Part shown: piece after piece, positions 10,901-22,900 of the stretch
Layout: each line of letters begins with the position of its first letter
Numbering within the stretch: the first letter of the stretch is position 1
Origin: Branchiostoma floridae
Lineage: Eukaryota > Chordata > Leptocardii > Amphioxiformes > Branchiostomatidae
DNA length: 29,365 nucleotides
Assembly (NCBI RefSeq): GCF_000003815.2
Contig: NC_049979.1
Coordinates: 20,487,056-20,516,420 of the forward strand
Direction: 5' to 3'
Position numbers and translations under genes: made by a program
Notes under the pieces: generated by a model
Seen by the model: the letters and a program-made list of their open reading frames with translations, nothing else
Database searches by the model: none
What the model was told of the DNA's origin: nothing

Positions 10901-13900
10901 AATGATATATATATATATATATATCACTATTGACAGATATTTTCAACCAAATGCAAATAGACTTTTTATTCTTAAAAAAACTTCAAGATGACTTTCTGAT
11001 TCAGCTTGCTTGGCAAACAGAGAAAAATCATATCAACTTGATAAACACCAATCAACAGATTACAAAAATGACAACAAGAAACACTGGAAATGCTACTGGC
11101 ACACTGCTAAATTGTACATGTAGGTAATGAATCCTGTGAAATAGGAATCCAGTTAATTGAAAATATATATTGTCCTGTACACTTTATACATGTTCTGTGT
11201 GTTGAATATTGTACACCTACCCAGGGAGGTGCTGTTGGTCGATGGACACCGTCTCCTTGAAGCACTCCTCAGCCTTGGCATGGTTCCCAGTCAGCAGGCA
11301 GAAACAGCCATAGTCAAACCAGTGGTCAGGGTCACTCCTGTTCCTGGCCAGACGCTGGTGGAGAAAAGCACAAGACAAACGACATTACATCCAATTTTTG
11401 TGGCAGCATACAATGAAGACTGCAATGTGTTTTTAGTCTGCAATTTAACCCTTTTACCAGAAATTTTCCAGCCTGCATTGCTTAGTAGAATAACACCCTT
11501 TACTTTGGCTGAGGGTACCAATCTACATGTACCTACAATTGATGATAACATGGTAAAAAAAACTCCAGTCTGAGACCTTCTGTGAAAGAAACTACTCACC
11601 TCCTGGTAGTATCTCTCTGCCAGTTGGAAGTTCTCATTGACCTCTGCTTCACGTGCAAAGTGTTTCAGCTGGGCAGAGTCAGTCAGGGGTTCAGGCACTG
11701 GGGCCTGGTCTTCCAGGGACACCACCTGCAGATAACAATAGGAACAAGTTATACAGGCACTGGGGCCTGGGGACACCAACTTAACAAACAATACTTGAAT
11801 ATGTCAATATGGTGGGAGGAATATAGCGGGAGCATAACTCTCAGGCATCAGACCTTTGTCGGCCAAGTATAGCACCTCCAACAAAAAATAGTACTGTCCT
11901 ATCAAAAACTGATGGAAAGTTAAACACAAATCTCATATTTTTGTTCAGCTGAAAAAGCTAGGTAATCCTTATCAGATAATGAATGAAAAGTTCTCAGGGA
12001 ACACACCTTGCTGAGTCCGACATGCATCTGATCCACCAGGTATACGTACAGCTCACTCAGGAAGGCCTGGATGAAAAGGGACACATGATATCAGGCATTT
12101 TATGACCTTAGACCTGATAACAAACCTGTCAGGTCTTTGCTTTTTGGCAACTGAAATTCTTCCATGGAAAAGAATGCCTCTCTTGAACCATTTAAAACAT
12201 GTGGATACAAGGCACAATACATTAGAAGTGTTTCTTAGAAGCAACTGAGGATCCACATTTACTTGAAGACTTTCTATGGGGAGTCTGGATAATAATTATA
12301 GTAAGAACAAGATTTAATGTCATTCTAACAGATGTGTACAGTACAATGTACCTGCAATTCTTCCTTGCTGGCAAAAGCAGTAGTCTTCAGGTACTTCTCT
12401 CTCACAATCTTCACCACAGCATGCTGCAAAAAAAGATCATGTCACCTGTTAGTCATTGGGAAGGAAACCACTAAATAAATATGTTAGCTCAACCTACTGA
12501 TTTAGTAGTTTTTGTGTCCAAAATTGTGCTTAGTTACAGGAAGGCCTCGACAGAGCCCCATAATTATTTAAAGTAGTAAGAGTTGCTTTTTTGTTAAAAC
12601 AAAACCAATAAAAAGACAAGTATGTCTCACCTTCAGTTGTTCCTTGAAAGCAAAGTACTTTCCTGATGTGTTGAGTTCATAGATCAACTTCTTCCTCCTA
12701 AAAAGGAGAGCATAAAAAATAACTTCAACAATGTACTGTACCTTCAGTTAGATATTTAATAAAATCAGTTATTTCATGGCAAAACTCTACATAATATAAT
12801 ATGTACAAGAAAGGAAAAAACATAGTGAATTTAAGCTTTTCAAGCTTAAGGACTGCTACATGTATCAATAGTGATGGTAGCCAAGTTCCTAACTTGACAG
12901 CAAACTATCCTAAAATTCTTTTAATGTCAGGCTGCTTTGCAAATGGGTGTCAGACAACTGGTCCTCACCTTTCCTCCATCCTCCTAGGATCTGGAGTCTC
13001 CTGTCCTGGGATAAACTCCTCACCAAACAACTCCCTATTTACAAAACAAACATTTCAACAGTTGAATACAACAAGTCTATAACAAAACATCACAAGGTTA
13101 GGATGACTACAAGACATTTCTCTCCATTACATAAGACTCCATAAATCAAGAGGAAAACCACAACCAAGAATAGGGAAGATGCAGCTGTTTTGCTTTGGTC
13201 TACATCGGAGAAATGACTGAAAACAAACAAAATCGAACTGTGTATGGTCCTCCCAAAGGGAAGATTGTTGGTGCTGACCATGGTGCTGAACTATCAGTAG
13301 AACAGTCTGGTGTAACAGTCTTACCTGAACTCATCCAGCAGTAAGTTTGCCACACCAGCCACCTGTGTGTGGAAGTCTTCCACTGCCTGAGGAAAAAGAG
13401 AAGAACAAATTTTGATATTAAACTTTCAAATTAACAGTAATGCAGTTTTACATCTGGTAGTCAGATACAAAAGTCTGAAGTTATTGCATACAACAGGGAG
13501 CCTTACCCTCTGTGCACCATTGGTTCTGCGTGGAAACAGCGGTCTGGGGGGAATATACTCCGCAACTCTGGAACGTAAAAAAAGAATTAATGGAACGGCA
13601 AACCATAAATCAATTCCCTGAATAACCTAAGATCATGATAAATGTTAAACCTACAGACTGAGATATTTTACAAGACAAAGAAAGTTATTGTCAAAAATGA
13701 TGTTTTTAAAATCTTGTTTTTCCTGCCAACTATCACAGAATTGATCATTTTGGCATCAAACATGGTAGAAGCATTTCAACTCGATCAATGAAATAGGCTA
13801 GAACACTGCCTGACAGAAAGTATCTTTTTCCAGAAAAATCATAAACTGCCATCTCACTTCTTGGCTAGCTCCTCAGGCGGCCTCTTGGGCACCAATGGCT

Positions 13901-16900
13901 TGTCCAGCACAAACTCCAGAATCAGATAGGACCGAGCTTCAACATATTGCTGGGGAGACAAAAAATGGGAATAGCTGTAAGACACACTGGTACCTTTACC
14001 TTCCATGTTGTAAATACAACTGTTAGAAGAACATAATGATGTACATTGTATTACTGTACATGTTTTGTAAACTATCTATACCTCCTAACCGACTATTGTT
14101 ACAGTACCATTGCTGCATACTATGGGTAAACATATTAGTAACTTTTTCACGGATTCCTAATTGTCAACGGAAAATGAACTTTCATTGATTAAACCATTCA
14201 AGCTCATAAACATGCAGGCTGGACCACATAGCTGTACTTCTCATAATGAGATACTTGCTTAGATAACTATATGTGACATCACATTAATTCTGCTGGTAAT
14301 ACTAGTTGACACATCCTCTCCAGAGCAGATTTTGCCTTACCTGTCCTTCCAGATTCGGGGGTGCCTGCTGGTCAGCCATGTCTGAGGAGCTACCGTCTGC
14401 TGCCTTCATAGTGGAGGGCTGAAACAGAAGAAGATGATACTGATTCTACAAGTTTAAAGAACTTCATTGTGCATATTTAGCATACAGCAGTTAAACACAG
14501 AAGCTTTAACATGTGACAAAAACAAAATCACAGAATGATGACCATGCAAGTTCATGATGCCAGTGCAACAAATCAAAATGACATTGTTTTCTCACCTTTT
14601 TGCCTTCCTTGGGTTTTCCTTCCTTGCTGTCCTTAGAAGCCTTAGCTGGAGTGGCTGTGCTACGACTGAGCCCGCTGGCAATACGGGCTGCCTCCTGTGC
14701 AACCCCTCCTGTTCTCTTGGTCTGTAGGACAAGAAATTATGGAGTCAGAAATTATGCAACACTCTGATCGCAAATGTTATATCATGCTGTTAAACTATTC
14801 TGCATATGTACTGAAAATACATTGAATTTCAAGTCTACACTGTACTCAGTCAATTTACTACCTTCAGAATAAAGAGTAACTGTTAATCAAAATTAAGTTT
14901 GGGCTATCTGGTGCTTCAAATGTCTGACAGAGAACAAGTCACTGTTAATAATCTTTGAGTAGTAAAAATGAATGCAGTGGTTAGCCTTGATTGCATGAAC
15001 CAACTTCAGCTTGTTCAGTTTGTATTTTGAGAAACTCTTCCCAAAGATGAACTTTGGTGCATGAAGGTAATCTAATGCACTGTTGCAAAAGGAATTGCTG
15101 GTGTGTACTAAGCTTTAAAAAGTTTCTGTAAATCTGGCTCTATCAAAGGATTTGTGAATTGAAAGATTTGCATGGTAATAGAGGCAACAGCATACATTTG
15201 TACAAGCTGTATGGTGTAATGGAACCAAACACTGGTAACAACGGAACTGTAACTCAACTTCCATTCCTTCTTTTTTTTTAAATGGTATTAATAAGTTAGT
15301 ATATAATATCCAACAGTCAACAGCAACTTCACAGAGACTCCAGGGCTCGAAATTCATTTTTGGGATTAGGTGCACTAGTGCACCCAGCTTAAAAATTTGG
15401 GTGCACCAAAAAAATTTTGGGTGCACCCCTTAAATTGAAGTAAAAACCTAATAATAGACCTTAGTTACAACCTATCAAATTCTTATATAAACAAGTACTG
15501 GTATGTGACAGATATTTTTATTGTCTTTCTAATACTTAGATGTCAAGAACATGATGTATACTAGACTATAAGTATACTTTGATATTTTTACATACATAAA
15601 AAATAAGAAAATATTTGGGTGCACAGCTCCAATTTTGGGTGCACCTGGGTGCACATGCACCCAGTATTTCGAGCCCTGGACTCTCAACAAGAGAGATCCT
15701 GTAGAAAACTGGCATGTAATTTTTGTAAGAGCAACTGCCCTGTTTTACAGTCAGTTACCTTATCAGGAGACAAGCTGGCATCTAATTGGGACCAACTAGT
15801 CTGTTTAAGGGAAGACATGACATGGCATTATGCTGATTTTAGGACATGCGGTTGAAGCATACTGGCTTATTGTAGTTTTGTAGAATTGCAAACTTTAAGT
15901 TGTTTGATGCAAATATTAAATCAGATACATAAGGTGGATGTAGAGCAAAAGCGAAAAGGTGATCTAAAACAGGAAATATTGCACAATGTAATACAATGTA
16001 AACACACATCCTTCTGTCGCAAATACTGGTAACTAATGACCACCAATGACTAATCTCAAATAGGCTGGTAGTAGTATACAATACACACACGCATATTTAG
16101 ACTAACGAATACCCACCTTTTCAAACACCTCATGCTCATTAAATGCCATGATCTTGTAAGCGCCTCGAATCTTCTTCACTGAAAGTTGTGAAAAATGATA
16201 CTTAGCATAACAGAAAAAATTCCCTGCAACTTAAAGTTCAAACAAACATATGAAAAGTACTATAGAGTACAGAATTTGACTGACAACTTGTGTTAATCAG
16301 AACCTGGCTGTCCTTACCTCCTGGGTACAGCAGTGGGGCCATGTCCACATACGCCACACCATGGAAGCTGACTTGGACATCATCATCTCTGTCCTATATT
16401 CACACATTGATACATGTTAGATATTGGCAATACTGCAATGTTATTTTTGACTTTTTGTTACCATTTGTATTATGAGCTCCAATAATTAAACCGAGCGCAT
16501 TGTCCACAATGCAATTTATCCCACTGCATAAACTCATGACTTAAGATTTACCTAATATACATATAAGGGCCTCTGGTACTTGGTATTGATCATTGGACAT
16601 TTTGTACATCAAAAATAAAGCCATGCAGAATGAAAATTTGGGCCATTTTAGGAAAATGGTTTTTCTTGGTCGACATTAGAATAAAACATAGTTTAGCCGG
16701 ACTTTGAAGCTGACAAACTAGTGAATGTATGATTGGAATACAAAGACGCAAAAAATTCTATAAACATACTGTTTCTAATCATGACACACCTTTCAGCCTG
16801 ACTATGATTACTGTGGGTACAGACAATATTTTTCTAAAGCAGTCTATTACTGTAAGAAGAGGATGCCACCACAAGACAGACAAAACAACACAGCAACAAA

Positions 16901-19900
16901 TGCCAAACCAACCATGCCGTAATACACAGATGTCACAGATGAAATTGAAGCCCTGGCAAGATGCTTGCAATAGAAGGTGCATTTCTTATAATTACATTTT
17001 ATGTATCAACAACTTCCTCTATAAACTATTTAATTGTTTCTGTTGCTCCTACATGTCATCACCACAGCCAAATGTAAAAGTACATGTTGAACTAATATTT
17101 ACTCATGGAATCAAATCAGGTATTTCTTTTAGCTTTTGATAAAACTACTACTGAAAGCTTGTCCATGCATATGCCATGCAGGAGACGGAAAACACCAAAA
17201 CACAAATTGTGAACAAATTACTAGTAATGCATGCTCAGAAAATGTTTTTTGGCATGCATATTAGCTCATGACTAATCAAATGTTAGTGCAGAATATGATT
17301 AGTTCATGCTCTAGGTGCAGCAGAAAAATCACCGCTCTCCTAATCTTTATCAGGTCTAACAAAATAGCAAAATACAAGGAAAATAGCAAAATACAACAAA
17401 AAGTATGGGCCTGTATTTTGCTATTTCCTCAAGTTTGCATTTTGCTGTTTAGTCAATGCAACTCAACTTCAACAAGATGCACCTCTATTGCAATTATGGT
17501 GAATTGTCATGCTTCATAAGATCAAAGGGATTCTCAGGCAAGCAAAATCTCTGCACAACTTTCTGTTGTCATCAGCGCAAAATCAAAAACAAGGCATTCA
17601 AGTGCGGAAATCAGATATTGTTTCTCATGCACAGACATGCCACAAGACAACGCAGGTGCGGGAGGGGGGTTACCAACCGAGCCGCTAGAGGGTGTAGGTG
17701 AGGTGGTCAAGTGTCGCTTGTTAGTGACGAGGAGGAGGGGAGAGAACAGACATGCATGTTAGACGTGAATGTGACAATTGTTAGTAGTCTCACCATGCAT
17801 ATCTAATGCTGTCCTAATGAGTAAGTTTTATTCCTCCCATGGCAATTTGGATTTAACTCTTTAGAAGGCTTCTTCATTCAGTGAAGTTTGTGAAAGGGGA
17901 TAGTTAAACGTTTATATTTCTAGCTCTGCCATTACATCATTTTCAGTCAAAGTTTAGGCCATCTGCCCCTCAAAGCTCTGTCTTTCAGTTTTAACAACCT
18001 AAACTCTTAGGGTGTCGCCAAAAAAAGTCTGATACACTATTAAAGATTTTGGTCAGATTTTGTGCATTTGCAGCTCCAAGATTCTGTTCTAGAATTTTTT
18101 CAGACACGTAATGTAAATAATATGATACTCTTATATCATTAGTGTAAAGTAACTATATTGAATAAAATTTTCTGCAAGAGAAAAAGTAGCACTCTAAAAC
18201 AGAATGTACTAGTACCAGCCAAAATGAAAACAAACTGTACATATGCCAGCTACCATCTAGCGATGAACACAAAAGGTTTTTTGCCATTGTCTTAAACAAT
18301 GACATCTTTCTCTTTAGCAATGATACAGTAGACTTCAGACTACAATGAAAATAACTCTATGCTACATTTGTACCTGTACCACATAGGCATGCAGAACTGT
18401 ATGTACAACTAGGTTAGGTACAAACCATAGCAGAAGGAGCTGGGGTTAGATGCTTCTACATGAAGGAGAGAGAAAAGACACCAACATTTTAGACATTGTC
18501 ATCAACAACACACTGAAAAGATTAGCCAATAAACACACACATCACCAAGATAGAGAATCATCATTATGATTTCCTTGTTATATATTACACCTTAATCCAT
18601 TGGTTAATTGCAGACTAAATCAAACCATTGCAAATTGTAATACGTTAGAAATAGAGACAATGGCAGACAAACATTTAGCAACACACAACATTACAATGAA
18701 CAGCTGCATAAGATTAATGCACACCCATGAATTAATTTTTTGCATCAAATTCAAGCTTGACCATGTTGTTATGGTGTAGTCTACATGCAACCATAGGACC
18801 CCTGAAAGCCAGCCACAAAACGATTCCATCTCCTTATAAGGTAATCCCATACCTTGCCCTTGCCCTTGGAGGCCTGTGGGATTGGTGTCCTCATGATCTC
18901 CACTGGCCACACACGCGACATGGCTATCTTGTTCTGAAAGCTGAGAACATCATTTGAGATCATTACCGAGACACACGGGCCAACAGTTTTCAAAATGAGA
19001 TGTAGGGAAAGTAAGAGGAACAGTGAACTATTTGAAATACTGAAGCTTTAATTTGCACCATGATAGAAAGTCAATCACAACTTCCATTTCTACACACTTT
19101 TGTCTTCCGAGAGCAGACGATTAGTTACATGTTTGCATGCTGTTTCTGTTCAGCAATTCATACTTGGTGTCAGGTAGTGGGATTTTGAGTTGGTTCATGG
19201 CAGTGTGAGAAAACATGAAAATGATAACAGAAGTTACTGCTTTGCAGATCGAATGACACTGCAAAATCAAGGAGAAATGATACACACACATGCATGCATA
19301 CACACACACAAACAAACATGCACATACACACAAACACACACTCATACATATGCTTAATATATGATAACTTTTATCACAAGTCAGGAGAAATAATAAGATG
19401 GCTCACCTGGTGACAGCACCTTGCTCCAGGTAACACCTCCTCTCCACGTTCCACACAACTTTGGGTTTCTCTGACTCCGCCTCCACACGGAAAGGTCGAT
19501 CCTGACAGCAGATTTACATAATTACATTAACCAATCAACTTTATTTGGTAGTACTGCACCTCATTTCCTATATGTTGATAATTTGCCCAACTTATACATC
19601 AAGTGACAGTGTACTCTATGTTAATGATTCAACCACAGCATGTATTTCAGCACCAAGGGAAGCACAGTGAAAATATTTCATCTTTGCCCGCCCAAAACTA
19701 GAGTCGATTCCGAGTCACCGAGAGGGTTTTGAAATAATATTTGTAATAAGTTTGAACTATTCTAAGCAAAAGAATATTTCAGTCACTGTAGTTCTAAATT
19801 GTTCAAACAAATGAAAATGAAAGTGTGAACATGTTTGAACCTATCTATATATGTTGGAAACATTGGGAAATTAATGGTACAAATATCTCTTTATTTAGAA

Positions 19901-22900
19901 CAATTTAGAAACATCTACGTGTTTTTGTTATTGTTGGAACATGTGATCATATGTTCCAACAATTTGCGTCATTTTTTTCCTCCATAAAAACTTTTATTAC
20001 CCCAATAAACAAAGCTGCTAAGATGGGCCTTTTGTTTGGGTCTTGTATTTTTAGTAGACACTAGTGGCTCTTTTGTGAAAAGCTGTCAGACAGACACAAT
20101 TTCCTGTACTTGGCAGGGATGTGTGAATTGCCCTCTTCCCAGCCCACTGACCCAGTTTCATCATTTTGTTTCACTGTTCGAACATATGATCACATTTGAT
20201 CACAAATGATAAATCTATGTTGGAACAGTTTAGAAACTAACAGAAATAATGGATTTGATGTTAGAAATGTTTCTAACATGTATGAACACTATAGAAAATA
20301 TTTAGAACATCACACAGATATTATAGATAGTTCTAAACAGTTACTTATCACATTTAGAATGTTATAAAGATTTTCATAATGTTGGAACAAAAGGCAAGAA
20401 AGACCCTCTTGGTAATGTGGAATCGACTCTATTGCAAAAATTAAAAAATATCAATTGGTGTAAAAGTTGACATGCAAACTGATACCACATATACCATGTC
20501 TTAAGCTTAAAGCAACTTTTGTAAACCCTGAGTTCCAAAAGGGTTTTGTCACCTCCTTGGTACGGAAGTCGCCATCCTCTTCGTCGTAAGATGAAGCCGT
20601 CAGAAAACTGGGGAAAAATGCATTTAAAAAGTCAGGAAGATTCATAATTCATTGTTCTTCAAGGAAAAACTAAAATCTTAACAGTTTACTGAATGATTTA
20701 TTGTGCGAGGGTACATTCCAACTTCAGAACATTAATATTTGGGCTAAACTATCAAAAATACTCCAATCAAATAGGGGTAGGGAATCTCCCGAGCAGCCCT
20801 CGTAACCCCTGCTTCGCCTATTGGGTCAGTTAGTCCTCACTCATAGTGAGCAATTGGGCTGGTCTCGATCATGATGTTTCTGACCTAGGGCGAAGAGTTG
20901 CTGTTACAGTTCCAATCATGTAACCCGTAACATCGAGTGGCCTTCAGGCCTTGTTACGTGGTGACCATTGAGTAAAAAAAAAAAAAAAAAAATCAAAATT
21001 GTAGAAAATATTCAACAATATAATCAAGTTAAGATGTTGCTTTAATGAAAGATTATGTTTTACTAACCTGTCTGGAATGAAACTAGCTCCACTCTGTGAA
21101 TTCGGAACTGTCATCCATTTCTTCTGCGGTGGTTCTTTCTCTTGTCCTGGCTTAAGCAGGCCATTGGCAAAAACCACTGGTACTTCTTTCTAAAACAAAA
21201 AACAATGCGACAGATTAGCTGGACTAAAGAAATTGAGTTAGTACTGAAGGCATAATCAGGTATGTGTTATGTGGTTATATACATGCAGTTTCTGTGCCTC
21301 AAACCAAAGTTGGTGTCAGACGGTGGGATTTTGTGTTTGGTCAATTTTTAGTAAAGTTACAAAATGTGAAAATGTGACTGCTGGAGAGATCCAGGCACTG
21401 CAAAATCTTAAAGGGGAAATCAGAGTTGTGTTTGTGATATGTTTTTCAAATCCCATTGTGAATTCAATGGTGATTGCAACAATGAAACAATGATGTAACA
21501 TTGCTGCATCTGACATTCCCTTTGTGAATCATTGTTCTGGCAGGTTCTGGTGCAAAAAAAATGGGTGCCAATGACAAAAAAGTTGGTGTTTGCTGCAAGT
21601 GCTGTGACATGTACTGTCCATAAGAGAAAGCAGTAACACCCAGGATCACTCAACCATGCTTTTTGTAGCCATTGTGATTACCATGCGTTTGGTACTGGAG
21701 GACATTTTTGAACGTTGTGGGCACTTCTTGTTGGATTTGGAGACAAGTTTGTAACCAGGCACTAGAACACCGTTACAGGCCACCATAGGCACCTCACTCT
21801 ACAATGGTCATGTCGTTAGTGTATAGGGCAAGATGGTAAGAACGATATTAGATGGCAAGACAAGCATAGTCACAGCAGAAAGTAATTTGTCAAATTGTAT
21901 CCCTGGCAGCATGCACAGCTAAATACTTAGAATCTTAGATATGGCAAAGATTCTTTGACATATGGTGTCTAATTTTCAAACTGGCAAATGGTTGCAAACA
22001 AGATACTGTACATTCAAAATGCATTTAAAAATCAATTACAATCAATTTTTCTTCTCATTACACATTCAATTTCTTTTTGAAATCAAAGCAAATTTGGGTA
22101 ACAAGGCCAAAAAATTAAAGTTTAACGGGAGGTGCCCCAACACGGTGCGCTTTTTCTTGCGCTCAAACTCATGGCGCTCCATCGCTAGTTGCCTGAGAGT
22201 GGTCAAATTTTGATGACTGAATTTTTTACTCATAGATTTGAACAACATACTTGAATGAGAAATGCATTCATGTGGTTCATGAACCTTTCGCGCTGCGTGT
22301 TACAAGCGGCAAACACTGAGAGACAATTTCGTGTATGTAACCTTCCAATTTTGTGCTACGCGGGACAGTGTGCCTAACTCGGTACGCTTTTTTTAATATT
22401 TTGCTCTCTTCAGAAGTAAGTGGTAAATCTAAGTACACAGAAAAAACTTAATAGTAAGATATTTTAGCTTTCTTTTGACAGTAAAATCGTGACTTTATGT
22501 ACTTCTTGTCTCACATGAGGAAGGCTGTACCTAGAACAATCCAGCTGATGTTTTACGGGCAACGGGCTGAATGCACTGATTGTGAATGCCCGACTAAAAA
22601 AACCATTACGAAAAAACGACACCGCCAACATCAACAAAACTCTGTCTGATTATATGAAAATATCATCTACATCTCTCTGTCAAGTCTTATTTTCATAGAC
22701 AGCACGAATCATTTGTTACAGTCAAATAAATCTTTGGAGCGTTCTCTAGTCTGCCACCTTCACGGCCACACTCCCTTGGGAGTACAATGGTGGCAATGTT
22801 TATGTCGCTTCCTTTTGGTTACTTTTCTACTCAACAAACAGTTGAAGACCCATATTCATAGTGTTTTATGGAGCTTTATTTATGTGTATCATGGCAGTTG

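Noticed and set aside
11157-11573. 138-codon plus-strand open frame
   Set aside because: It is antisense to the CFAP70 TPR exon at 11221-11354 and continues into intron. No recognisable domain.
16729-17139. 136-codon plus-strand open frame in a long CFAP70 intron
   Set aside because: AT-rich, no recognisable motif, no promoter or splice support; the length is within chance.
19121-19345. Cys/Val-rich minus-strand frame
   Set aside because: Produced by the CA-rich microsatellite.
20773-20992. Functional tRNA or 5S gene
   Set aside because: No cloverleaf or 5S core can be drawn, and the A19 tail and duplication fit a retroposed copy.
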